Origin: Plectrocnemia conspersa
Lineage: Eukaryota; Arthropoda; Insecta; Trichoptera; Polycentropodidae
Length of the DNA stretch: 64,000 nucleotides
Direction of reading: 5' to 3'
Assembly: GCA_009617715.1 (NCBI GenBank)
Contig: VTFK01000094.1
Span: forward strand, 310,001 to 374,000
Positions 24,000-36,632 of the stretch are shown one piece after another (position 1 is the first letter of the stretch; each line of letters opens with the position of its first letter). The notes beneath the pieces are model-generated. The model searched no databases and was not told where the DNA came from. It saw nothing but the letters and a program-made list of their open reading frames with translations. The position numbers and the translations under genes are program-made.

Positions 24000-26900
24000 T
24001 GTAACTGCTAAAAGATATATACTATACTAGCTATTTAGACTTTTACTCTAAATTAAAATAGGATTTCGGTGCGCATATATTTTTTAGAGATACAATTTTT
24101 TTGATTGCAAGTACAGTTTTGAAATTTTTGCTTATCATAGTCTTGCGTCACGTCGTCTCCGCTTGAAGACGTCTAAAAGATCTTGTTGAATTCTTGGATT
24201 CAAATAAAATAATTAGCGGAACCTGGTCTATCGTAAATATGAAAAGCGGTTGCTTTCTTGTTTTTCCTAGAATTGTCTCGCTAGATACTTGGTGTAGTTT
24301 CGCTTAGTACGAGTTTGGTTCAAATCTCGTTTGTTCCAAGTCGAAAGCGAAGTGTTAAATAGAAGCGTCAAGTTCTTACTGTAGTGAGTTTAGTATGCCA
24401 TTTTTCGAGTTTAAATACTTTTTGTATTGCTTTTTAGATTGTTTTAGATTATCTGGCCAATGCAATGATTCGGGGCAGAAATATACTATTTGTTAATGTC
24501 AAGTAAACTATTTATTAGAATTTTCAAATATTCGTTGATATAAACTATTTGAATATCAAATAATTAATAAATATAAACGTTATAAAAATACAATATAAAT
24601 TATTATATTTTATTTTAAATATTTCTGCTGGAGAAAACTACAACTCGGTATGTTTAAAAAATATTACCATAATAAAATAATTAAAAACATATTGACTGAT
24701 GTACTTTATCAAAATTGTTTCTTATATTTTATATTTTACATATTTAAAACTAATATTTTATTTTTTTACTATATTTATATTTATTATAATTTTAAACATA
24801 TTTTTTTTAATATGAATAGACGTATGTATATAATCATTTTTTTATTGAAATAAAACAATAATTTAAAACTTATAATGCTTAACAATAGTCTGCCATAAAG
24901 TTTTTTATGATATTACATTGTTCACAGAGTTTATAATTTATCTTAGTATCTTCAAATACGAAAAATATTTTTTATACATTGATTGTTTTTGATAATTCAT
25001 ACTCAGCATCAATTATCACCATTATCAAAATAGTTATGTTTGAGATTTGACCGCGAAACTTTCGACCGGAAGCATTGTACAATTAGCAACCGAGACATGC
25101 AACTATGTGTGATGCGTCAAATTATAAGCAGTGAAAGTCAACCTTTTTATATGAAGTGAGAGAAAAATGACCGACGGTAGATCATCCAAATGCAATTATA
25201 TTTGTATTTACTGGTCATCGTGATCACGACAGTGGTACATTACGTCAATAGACAGCGAATGGTTGGGAAGATTGGAAGAAAATTTGTTGTGACCAACGAA
25301 ATTGCTAGATCGCACGATTATGATGGCTAAAGCTAACTAGAAACTCATTACTTAATATTAATTATCAAATACTTTTAAAGTGCATTGATTTAAAACACAA
25401 ATGAGTCTCAATGTAAGAATGAGTAATATTAGGTTTTCCTAGATTTTCATAATATCACGGTTGAAAATCAGAATGATTTAATTACATTTTTGATAATTCA
25501 TCATATTTTATGTGTTATTTAAAATAAAAAGAAGGTATATTCAACAAACATCAGTTTAACTAAAATGAGACATTGTGGTCAACAATACAAACCAGATACT
25601 GTGTTTTACATTCAATACTATTGGTTTCTTAAAGATTGTTGGAAACTATAACTGCTATATGAATCGATTTAAAAATAAATATACTTATTATACTTGTTTT
25701 GAGCTAGATGAAAATAGATGAAATCATTGAACTTATAGTTCAACATTTCGTTCGATTATTTATGGTCATGTTAAAACGCAGCATTATAGTTTGTTAAGCG
25801 TCCATATTGTATGTGATTATTAATGATTCACAAACTACACACTTCATTAGAAAAACGACCAATAAATCAACACTAAAAAAACAAACCAAAATTACGTATA
25901 TTACACGCTTATAGTTCGGTAATAAATAAATTAATAATACGTTACAGTACGAATAATTTTGTACGTGTGTACTAAATATAGCCAGTATTATCGTACGTTT
26001 ACCTTTCGAAGGTCGTGTTTGATTTCGATATTATTAGTACCAGATGATCGATTCTTTTGGTGGTAAATTGTTGTGGGCGAATGGTAATCTACTTTGTCCG
26101 GTCAACTTGTACACATTCGAGTGAATGTTCAAACTTCAACAGCCTACGCCCACAATCGCGAAAACTGCAAAACTTAACGCACAGAATAGTAGAACTATAT
26201 CTGGATAAGCTAATAAGGAAACCTGATGGCGTCTATATATGACGAAACTTTATCCCTAGATGACCTCATCGAATCTATTGAATCACACTTTTTAGAAATA
26301 TGTATCTATTTTAACCGACAAATTAGTATGTCATGTATTCAAGTGGCTCGTAATCGGGTTGAAAAATGTGCTATTGTTATTCAAATTGTCAAACCCACAG
26401 TCATTACAGCTTTATGCAAAACAATTTCCTTGTACGATTTAATGAGATAATTTGCAAGGAGACGAAAATAATTAGTCTGCATGTGTGATGCAAATTTAGA
26501 TGAATTTGTCATGCAAATTTTGGCGGTTGATATAATAGTAATAATCTATAATGTTATTGGATTGGCGCTCTTTATATAGAATAATTCATAATCATGACAA
26601 TGCAAATTTTCAGAAGCATTTGTCTGGCTTAGATTATTTTTTCAGTTGGGATTTTAGAATAACATAAAATACAGATGGTTGCCAGAATTATATCAGAATT
26701 AGATTTGAGTTTGATGAACTATATATTATATTTTTTATAATATCTGTATATTGCTATATTTTATACAAAAAACTTAAAATAAACATAAAATCATCAATAA
26801 TTCATATATATTTAAATTAAATTAAGACCATTATGACCTAACAGGTTATTCCAATACGTTGCGACTGTAAAAAAACAATGTATTGTTATTATACAATATA

Positions 26901-28670
26901 CCAAAAAATATCATATAAGTAAGAGGAAGAAAAGAAAAAAATAATATTGAAATTAAAACTAAATAATACTAATACAAACTCTTCGCAGTTGACATTAAAC
27001 AGATCAATGTGCAATGACAGCGTATTAAGGAGCCGGATGGCGACAGCCAAAGGCGAGTCGGCTAGTGCGGACGTCCTGGCTCTAATATGCATCAAAATAG
27101 GACGCGGCCGCGATTCTTCCGTTCGAATGACGTTTTAGAACCCAAAACTAGTAATCTTCTACAATAATATTATTGTTGATAGCACTCTTTAGTGGTTTGA
27201 AAAAATGATTAGCGACATACTGCCAGAACGCTTGTATTTCAACGCTTCTAAAAAAAGCGCTGGGATACAAGAACGGATAATAACCAAATATCTTTTTATA
27301 AAGGTATCTCCAGAACCTTTTTCGTAACTTTTTCAGTTAAGAAGAAGTATTTGGTTATTTGGGGATTCCAATTCAAGAATACTGCGAACCAAGTGTCATA
27401 GATGACCGTAGTAACTGACGGATCGTCAAAGTGAAATGAATTCATAGCATATTGGAAGATTTATCGCAGACGTCGTTTAAGTGTAGAGAGAACCTACATT
27501 TGTTCTCAAAAGTGATTCAAAGATCCATAGTGAAAGTTTTTTTAGTCAAAATGCTCTCAAAGAGGTTGTAGCAATAATCTAATAGCAAATGTAGTATTTA
27601 TGTCATTAATAAATATCGTGAAAAGTAGAAGAGACAAGTTGAATCTTTATATAACATATAAAATATAAATGAGCTATATCCACTTCTGGGTGAAATTACT
27701 TAAAAATGTTAATTTATTCTCATGATTCACAAACAAATGTCTTGGAAATCTTAAGAATAACAACTTATCATATAATGTCACAAATAAATATCTTAATTTT
27801 ATTTCATACAAATTAATTAAAATTGACTAAGTAATTTAAACTTCTGTCATTCCATATCCAAAGTAAAATTTTGATGTAAAAATATAAATCATCACTTAAA
27901 TAAATTCTTATTAATCATTTTTATTATCTTTAAAAAAGTACATCAGTATTAAAAACGGAAGATGCGGTTTTAAATTAAAATGATAAAGATAATCAAAACC
28001 AAAAACCAAAAATCATAATCTTTATTGTGGTTTTATTTTTATATAAAAGTTTACCTTATCGTTATCGTCTTTTTATCTTTATATTATGCGTTAAAAATAT
28101 TGAGGACAACTCAAGAAAAGCATAAAAGTATTTGAGAGGCAACTAAACGCATGAGTTGTTAAGATACATCTTGTTTAGTGGTGGGAGTATGGGAAATTAC
28201 GTGTTGCGTGTCGAGTTTGATTTTTATATTCATGCAAGTTTATTAATAAATTCTACAGTCTTATTCTAATTTTTCTACGCTATTATTAAGTTTAAAATAT
28301 TATTATTATTAATAAATAAAAAAGATGTATTGTAGAGTTTGATTTTATGCCTCATATAAGTATTAAGCATTTACACCCGTCCCACAATTTTTGCAGTAGA
28401 TATGTCTTTACGAAAAATCACGTAAGTAAACTCTCATACAAAATCATGGTATAGTTTCTAGGATAAAAAAAACAAGTATACGTTGCAAAAATATGCACTA
28501 AAATATATATAATATAAAAATAAATAATATAGTATAATGACATTCTCACAAAATAGATAAATTATTTAGATGTACACACAAACAATATATTTTGTGTTAA
28601 TTAGTAAAAGCAGGAATATAAAATGTATATACTATTTTTATTTACATGTAAAATAAAATGAATGGGTCAA
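24000..28670. other. Gene-free stretch with CpG-richer patches
   Basis: Patches richer in G+C occur at about 24140-24400, 25040-25330, 26040-26240, 27000-27140 and 27370-27530. The 26 kb patch has an inverted pair TTGTGGGCG (26071-26079) and CGCCCACAA (26147-26155). The frame at 26226-26450 (74 codons, ATG start) has mixed composition but no recognised domain. The frames at 26889-27138 overlap on both strands. None is supported as a gene. Confidence 0.5.
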
Positions 28671-28679
28671 GATTATTTT

Positions 28680-30167
28680 ATTCCAAAATTTCGCTGCTAT
28701 CTTCTAATTATTGTTTAATTTCTTCTTTACAATTATTAATCGCTATCATTATTAGTAAAAATATAAAAAACCTGTCACTAAAATTTGATTTTAATTTAGT
28801 AATTTCTTTATAAATTTCTTCATATTGCATATTTTTTTTTATTTTTCGTTAAATTTTGAAAGCTCTTTCGATGTTGAAATTATTATTTATCACTAGATCT
28901 TCAAAATTTTTAGCTTAATTAATTAATTTGTCACATTCTTTGGAATGACTTTAGATTTCGGAACCATAATTAATTACATTAATTAAATCATCTTTGGGTA
29001 TTTTTTAATAATTCATAAATATCATTACTATTTAAGTATTGAAAACCATTTTTAATTCTTCATAACAATCAGAAAACCAATTTTAAAATAATAATCTCTA
29101 ATTGGATTTATTTTAAGTCGTGCTAGTAATAATTACGATACTTATTGTTTTTTCTATTAGCTTTGACTTTGGCGCCGTGGACAAGTAGTAAACGTTTATA
29201 TATATTTAATAATAATTTAGCCTGTTTACATGTTCTACAATTATCCTCTTTTTTATAAAATAAATTTAAAATCGCGTAAATCAAGAAACAGCTGTTTTTA
29301 CTTACTTACTTTCTTATACCCAACTATCCTTAAAATTTTTAGGGGTGAATTTGTATGAAATTATTCCTGGACAATCCGCAAAAATTAATCTGTAACGGGC
29401 TTCCTAAATGGAATAAAAAAACATCTTCGTGCATTAAGAAATATATTCTAATATTAAGTATTTTTTTTGTTTATGTCACATATTATATGTATGTTTCGTT
29501 AAAATTTGTTTAGTGTAAGAATTATATATTAAGCTAAATAAATTATTAAAATAAATAATAATGGTAATTGTTCAATTCAGACTATTCATGGAAGCAAATT
29601 CTTCAGTTACTTCAAACATAGCATTGACTCCTCTAATAAATAATGTGATGCAAATGAGTGGTTCACTTAGTAACTAATTGTTTGCAGAATTCTCTAAAAA
29701 TGGGTACTTACTGTTACTATTTTTATCTAATCCTACATTTATACAAAATATACACTAATTCGCATAGTTAAATCTGAATTCTGCAGAAACGTTAATTGAC
29801 ATTTGTCGAGGCCAAAAAATTCACTAAAAATAATTTTCATTGCTCTTAAATTGGCTATTGATGTCACTAACAATGTGCTTAATCCTTCTGGTAACTGTTT
29901 TTTATGAAATACTGATAAAATAAAATAAATCTCTTTTCTTTGGCTGCGACAATTAAATATGTTTTAATTAATTCATTATCGGTAAATGACTTTTCGTTAT
30001 AAATAAACAAAATTGCTTCAACCCTAGTTAGAGCATCATTTTTCATTTTTATTTTCGCGAAAAATTGCGCTGTTAAACATTCCTAGTTTTTTGGTAGTTG
30101 CATTTGTGAATAACGTGTCATAATAAGCAGCATGCCGGATTTGGTCTGCGTAGTTTGCCAACCCCTG
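28680..30167 (-). pseudogene. hAT (Charlie-like) transposon relic
   Basis: At 30149-30167 the minus strand reads CAGGGGTTGGCAAACTACG and continues CAGACCAAATCCGGC, the typical terminus of Charlie-type hAT elements. Downstream on the same strand (about 30040-29930) the translation contains ALTRVEAILFIYNEKSFTD, then NELIKTYLIVAAK, which resembles the block before the catalytic domain of hAT transposases (family KPFTDGEFIK). Frames break soon after. The segment 28860-29100 also looks like decayed coding DNA but was not identified. The opposite terminus was not found, so the lower boundary is a guess. Confidence 0.62.
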
Positions 30168-30169
30168 GT

Positions 30170-32520
30170 TTAGAAGGTATAAAGCCATTTGCAGTGTATT
30201 TTTAATAAGAAAAAAGATGTCAGAACTCATATTTTTAATCTTAAAAATATTGATTCAATGTTAATAGTAAATAGCTTTGTCCAATTCTCGTCTGACATTT
30301 TTTTGAATTTCTTGCTGTTAATATCTATGGCCGAATGTAACCATGAGATGGTTCTACAAGTTGGATGAAGAAAAGTGCTGAAACTATTTTAGTCCTTAAC
30401 AAAGCTTTTGATGAGGTGTCAGTCTGGATGTCAGTGGCAGTCTGATTGACAAGTTTCTACTTTACTTTTACAAATGTCAGTTCATTATTAATATCTTTAG
30501 ACCAATATTTTCGATCAAGTACGTGATACTATTTTTTTTAGATTGACTCTTTCAATTTTGTATAAATTAAAAAAAAATATTTTTTATGTAAATAGATATG
30601 TTAAAAAATACAGCAAAATAATATTGTTAGTTGAATGTACATATGTAATATATGTGTAATAAATAATTAATTTCTAAAAGAGTTGTTGTAATGATACATG
30701 AATTTTCAATTGGAATTTCTGATAATCTCATCCACATTAAAACTATGAGTAACATAATTCCTTCAGTGTCAAGGGGTTGAAGTTACACGTGGGAAGTTTT
30801 GCTGGTTCCACCCACTATCTCTTGCGTTTCAACCATAAATGGCATGACAGACGAATGGTCATCGGCCCAAGGAAATGACTCGATTTTAAAAGCTTGCGTC
30901 ACGGGTGCGAGTCTTGGAGAACATGCTCTAAATAAAACTTGAATCAACAGATAATTTATCTATTGTGTACAAATTATATCCTGGACACCTACAGAGATAT
31001 TTCGCAACACGCAGAAGGTCACCTTATGGAAATCTAATGACGTAGGGTCATGAAAAAAATTAAGCGCATTCAATGTAATATTTAGTGGAATTCCAATCAG
31101 ATAACTTAAACGGAAGAAGCATTAAAAAATATTTATTTATGCTCAATGTGGGAATGCGATGAACAATACATACCCACTATTAATTTGTGTATACATTTTT
31201 TATTATATTTCCTAAATATGTTTAATTTTAATGTGTTGATTTTATTCAAGTATGAAGTTCAAGTCAATTTTAGTATGGACTCTATTGTTCTTTTTATTAT
31301 TTTTACAATTTACATTCATAAGTAAATTCTATTCGGAATAATGGTGTTAAATGTTAAAAAAAATAATAAATAGGTGAAATTTTGAATAGAAATTCAGAGA
31401 TTTTCCACATTCAAAATTTTCTTATTGTTCATATGAAATTGTATGATTTTTATTCTTGTCATTGCGCAACGTTTGAGAATGTTATTGTTATGAAGAATAT
31501 ATTAAATTAACACGCGATGATGAACAACATGGTCTATATGGTGACATTATTACGGACTTGTTCTAAGTTAAGAAATAAAACAACTTGTTAAGAAATGTAT
31601 AACTTTCGATAGTTTCACTTGCTTGATCTTAACTGTGTATTTATTAATGTCACATACATTATTAATTGCAAGAAAAATGAAAACGTTTTGCATACTGCAA
31701 AAAGTGTAATAATCATTGCACAAAAAACATCAATTATAAAATATACCCATTATATACTTTTTCCATGGGAAATGTTCTCAATGTTTAGCGACGTGTTAAC
31801 ACGGCTTTATTGTTTGCAATTAGCTTTATTAGATGCAATTCTAATTTATTATATATTACATTGTGATACTATGAGATGCTTTTACTCGTTTAATAAATAA
31901 ATGGCATATTTCGAATAGCTCGGTAAAACATTTACCGCAGATGAGTTAAGCAAGGTTTGTCTCAGTTCTGCCTTGAACTTGACTTTTAAACCATAATGTA
32001 AACAACTCTAGTTAAACGCTTCAGGTCGATGTTATCATGTTAGCATTACAGTTATGTTTATAATTTCGCGCGTTTGAAGAGCGATTTGTCATGCCTTCAC
32101 TGTATGTCCTTCCATAAATGGATGTGTGATTTGCAGGCGGACTGGTCCTTAGAATCTATCCTACGACATTATTGTTTTATTGATGGTATGGGTCGGGTCA
32201 GCGAACTTAACAGTAAAAAACATAACAAGAGCATAAAGGCGTTTCATGGTTATTTTGTGAGTTTCGTGCGAATTTATTACGCTGGGATATTTTTTGGTAA
32301 TGAGGAAATTGTGTACACAAGGATGTGTTTAATTTGGCGTATGGGGGCAGATGGTGTTTTCACTGTTATTTAAATCGATTTGGGACAAAGGAAGTAGGAT
32401 GATGTTTGCAAAATACTGTTATTGTAAAGATCTGAAAAAATGAGGTTTAAACTCGTAGGCGAAAGAACTGTAAATACACAAATTTATTTGCGGTGATGTT
32501 TCTTCTTAATACATTAATGG
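30170..32520. other. Gene-free stretch
   Basis: Patches richer in G+C lie at about 30330-30470, 30760-30960 and 31900-32400. The frame at 32074-32373 (plus, non-ATG start) has average composition but no motif, and the neighbouring frames are chance. No RNA gene was recognised. Confidence 0.5.
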
Positions 32521-32530
32521 TATGGCAAAA

Positions 32531-32830
32531 ATCCCCGTTTCCCGAAAATCATTTACCTTAACGATTTGCAAGGCAATTTTTTATTTTATTTAGTATTACC
32601 TATGAACTGTAAATAGTAAGATTATGAATATTATATGTAAGCATAAATATTCTAGATCGAAATAAATAGATGAAAATATAAGAAATTAAATCCCCGTTTC
32701 ACAAAAATTCTTTACCATATCTTTTTAACCTGCCTTTTTTTATTTTTATCAAGTACCAATAAACTGTGAACGATAAGATGATTAATTTAGAAGATTATCA
32801 ATATTTAAGCTTAAGATAAGTCATATATAA
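32531..32830 (+). repeat. Diverged tandem duplication, 160-bp period
   Basis: ATCCCCGTTTCCCGAAAATC at 32531 recurs as ATCCCCGTTTCACAAAAATT at 32690. Each is followed by TTTACC, a T-rich run, a TACC block, AAACTGTGAA or GAACTGTAAA, and a TAAGAT box. A weaker third unit (GTTTACCAAACTTTTTTTAT) may begin near 32900. Confidence 0.65.
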
Positions 32831-32959
32831 TAATACAATTTTATCCATATTAGTATAAATAATATAGTAATTTTGACAATGGCTTATATTATATTTAGGA
32901 TAAATTGTTTACCAAACTTTTTTTATTAAATTTAAAAAAAAAGCACATATAAGTAATAG

Positions 32960-35800
32960 TATCCTTAGCAAAAATATATATGTAATAAATAAATAATATC
33001 CTAATTTATTTTCATTTTATTTAAACTTTATTAAACATATAATATTACAATGAAATTATATAATAAAAACAAAGCTGATTTTTTTATTTTGATTGATTTT
33101 TTGCTTATACATGCTATTTTTTAGTATAATTATAAAATGTTCTGCTGGTAAAAAGTGTTAATAAATACAATTAATAATTATAAAAAAAGAGATATATTAT
33201 TATAAATTAAAAAATTAAAAACTGGCAGAAAAATAAAAATCTATATAAAATTAACCATATTTTAATTAATAAAATACCACTACAACTAATATATAAATAA
33301 AAGAAATTGTCGATATTAAGAAATATATTTATCTTTTATTTTAAATATATTTTATTTAAAAATGTTAAATATTATTATTAAATAAAATTTATTATATTAT
33401 CTACAATAAAATATTTAAAACTTGATTTGTGCTTATACATATCTATAAAACCTATACATTTGGAATACAGATGTCGCTAAAAATAATATACAATTTATTA
33501 TTGCCATCTAAAATTATATAAATATATTTATGGTATTCAATTCAATATAATATATTTTATTATTAAATATAGTAAAAACCTGTATTTGTCATATTAACTA
33601 TTTTATCACAATAACCTATGATATTCGTGCAAATTGCAAGAATCACATTATATAAAATAAAATGCAAAAAAATAGGATTAGCATTTTTATTATTAAAGTT
33701 TTAAATTAGCATGCAGCTCTTATGACAATACATTATTAAACATATCTTAAAATAAATATTGCTCTCTGGTGACATCTCTTGATGTAAAGATAGCATTGAT
33801 TAATAATACAGTTTATCGTCACATACATGAGAGAAATATTATTAAGTAATATAAAAATTCAGAATAACTTAAAAATCCCTATTAAAATCACGCAAATTAA
33901 TACATTTAAAAATCAAGCAAATAAAACAAGAACATATATTGTATATGTATATATATGCATCACCTTTTCGGCTAAGACCAAATGGCGTGACTTTGTTAGC
34001 TAGTGAGATGCTTGGTAAATTGGTATGAAAAATATTTTATTGAACAAATAAAATATGTGTAGCAAAACATGTTTACCCCCCTACATAGTGAAATTTGCTT
34101 GATGGCGATTTCGTAGAGCAAATAATGCAAAAAAAATGAATGTTAACGGTGTTTTTTTTTGTCGCCCGATGGCGTATTATTTGCGCAACCATTATATACA
34201 AAAAAATTTTTTTGTATTTCGAGGGTGATTACGACGTAGTTAAACGAATCGTTTGCTTATTCCTTTATGTACAAAGGATCGTTTTTTGCCTTCGGAATAT
34301 TACGAGGGCTATTGTGGTGGTACGTTCAGTTACAGTCTTTGTTTATATTATGCACTTATCACGTTCATTCTTGTAATTATCGTGGTTATGGTGATTAAAT
34401 GCGCGAATATATAAAGAAGAATCCCTACATAGATGTCACCGATTCACAGACCGAAGTCTGGTAGTTAATAATAACTTATAGATATTTATTATGTTTGATT
34501 GTATTATCTAGTTATTACAGATTTATTCCGTTGTAATTCATTGAAATTACAACGAAAGAAAATAATGTGACCGAGTGCCACATCTTTAAAGCTATTTCTT
34601 CGAAGAGGCTTGTATGAATGTGACCGAAGGGCTTAAGCAGAGTTTAAAATGTTTAGCTTCACTTCCAGGAAATATAGGTTTTTAGGGTACCATCTGATAA
34701 TTACAATAGATAATTAAAATAATATTTATTCGATGCGAGGCTATTAGTGTTTTTTATAGACGTGTCTCAAAGCTTATGATTTTTTAAAGAGGTTTTGTGG
34801 TAATTTATAGCTTATACATGTCTGCTATTTAAATTCTAATGTGTTGTTAAGCCAAACAATGCCGTTTAGCAGATTCATAAGTAGTTTTTGTTAAAATTTC
34901 CATTCTTTACAAACGATTTTAATAATTTTGACAACAAAGTTTAATATTTATAAGTCTCATAAACGTCCATAGTTGTATCTAAAGTACTTTTAATATTACA
35001 ACTATATTTAAATAATAAACATAATTTTTTTTCATTACCAAATAAAATAAATTAATAATAGTGTCATTCCGTAAATATTTTTAAAATTTAAGTCCTATAA
35101 TTTTACATTGTACTATATTGCAATTAAATGACGTTTTTCTGTGTAATATGGGCTTAGAATTATGTTCGTAATTCATAAAAAAGCTTAAGGTGTCATATTA
35201 AAAAATCAATGTTATCACTAAAAATAGTTTCTTATTAGTTTATAAATAGAGAAAAACGTATTTGGCGCGTTGATGAAAATATAGTATCTAGGAGTATATA
35301 CATATATAATTTTTAGTATTTAATTATCTTATTGTTGGTTAGGTTCATTTCGATTTATAAAGAAGTTCTTTGCTGGTATGCTTTTCAATAGTAAAGATTT
35401 GAAGCAACTATAACTGTTTACGCGTAATTATAAAAATGATAAGTAATAGTACATATTAATATATTGAAAATTTTGATTATTTTAGTGAATTAATTTTGTT
35501 AAAGATACATTTATTTTTTTATTTTTTCTTATTAATAGTAACAGGCGGTTTATTATTTTATGCTTACATAATAACAGTAAGTGTATTATGAAATAGATTA
35601 ATATTTGCTAAAATAAATTGGAAAATAAAAGATATATGTTTCATTATGTATTTTATTTTATGTTTTTTTCTTATATGTATTCCATTGAATGAATAGTACA
35701 AAATAATAAATTAATAATTAATAATACATTTCTTAATGTAATATCGTCGATTACACTAAAATATATTCGTCGTAGAGTATAAAAATTATACTAGCAATTA
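32960..35800. other. Gene-free stretch downstream of the cuticular gene
   Basis: Extremely AT-rich to about 33950, then a patch richer in G+C at about 33960-34400. The open frame at 34140-34376 is Val/Ile/Phe-rich with no recognised domain. No gene, RNA or terminator-like structure is supported apart from the candidate poly(A) signals. Confidence 0.6.
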
Positions 35801-35820
35801 ACTTAAAGTTTTTTACTTTT

Positions 35821-35876
35821 TTTATTGTTGGGATAATCATATTCTTATAAAAAAGTCATATATTAAGCAGTTTAAT
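35821..35876 (-). terminator. Candidate polyadenylation signals
   Basis: After the TAA at 35905-35907 the minus strand has ATTAAA at 35876-35871 and AATAAA at 35826-35821, about 30 and 80 nt beyond the stop. Either could direct 3' end formation, and the canonical AATAAA is the better guess. Both hexamers are frequent by chance in such AT-rich DNA. Confidence 0.4.
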
Positions 35877-35904
35877 AAATATTGAATTAGTCTAATAGTA
35901 CACA

Positions 35905-36632
35905 TTAGTGATTATTCAAGTGATGATACTTTGGTACATAGAACCACTTGAATTCATAACCTTTGAGTCCATATTGGGGACTCTTTTCAGATTCAGGATG
36001 GGGTGTCTCTTCTGGAGTAATTTGGACGGTTTCAATCTTGGGTCGATATCCTTGAGCATTGGCTACATAGCTAACTTTAGTTGCTACACCATTTCTATGG
36101 TTAATGTAGTATTCTCCTTTCTTAGAACCGTCGCCATATCCTTCCTCCTGATGTCCGTGGAATCCTATCGTGTAGTTGAATCTATATAACAAACCGGACA
36201 TGTCTTCCGTTGAAATTCCTGGAGGAGCACCTTCATGTTCACCGGGTTGAGGTTGATCGTTGAGATGCGAAGGGTCAGTTTTATGAACGTCGCCTCCTAT
36301 CACTAGCGGTGGATTGTATTGATCTTCTGGATTTACTGGAGGATTTAGTTGATTGTCTGGAAGCTGTGGTTGTTGCGGCCCTGGTGGTTGATCTTGTTGT
36401 AGTTGTTCATCAACTGGTGGTATTTTTTCGGCAGGTGAATCGACGTCATTGAACCTATTGTCTAACATTGGTGTATATTCTGTGGTACTGGGTATACTGC
36501 AGAAAGCACACGATGCTATTGGGAGAGGCTTGGCTGTTGTGAAGGGCTGGTCTCCTTGAGGCTTTTCTGGAGGTGGAGGCTTTGTAGTAAATTCAGTAAT
36601 TGGCGTCGCATTAGGCGGTGGTCGTTCTGGTG
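35905..36632 (-). CDS. Coding exon 4 (linker, second R&R motif, C-terminus)
   Basis: The acceptor is TTTATTATAG, just before the second base of the Ala97 codon. The 728 nt encode residues 97-338 and the TAA stop. The linker is Pro/Gln/Asp-rich (for example [15 protein letters not shown]), which suggests an extended flexible spacer. The second R&R motif opens [18 protein letters not shown] and closes [12 protein letters not shown]; the usual Asp-Glu pair is replaced by Asn-Ala. The C-terminal tail has [18 protein letters not shown]. An ATG 22 bp upstream of the acceptor continues the same frame into the intron, but the acceptor and the upstream exons make that start spurious. The exon stands out from the flanks by its higher G+C. 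Confidence 0.93.

Noticed and set aside
24305..24330. GGTTCAAATCTCG, a tRNA T-loop-like string
   Set aside because: The stem around the loop does not pair and no acceptor stem is found.
26226..26450. 74-codon ATG frame with mixed composition
   Set aside because: No recognised domain, no signal, no splice sites or polyadenylation context; length is compatible with chance.
32074..32373. 99-codon plus-strand open frame
   Set aside because: Non-ATG start and no family resemblance; the region is merely somewhat richer in G+C.
35908..36189. 93-codon plus-strand frame opposite exon 4
   Set aside because: Antisense shadow of a well-supported coding exon, with no motifs of its own.
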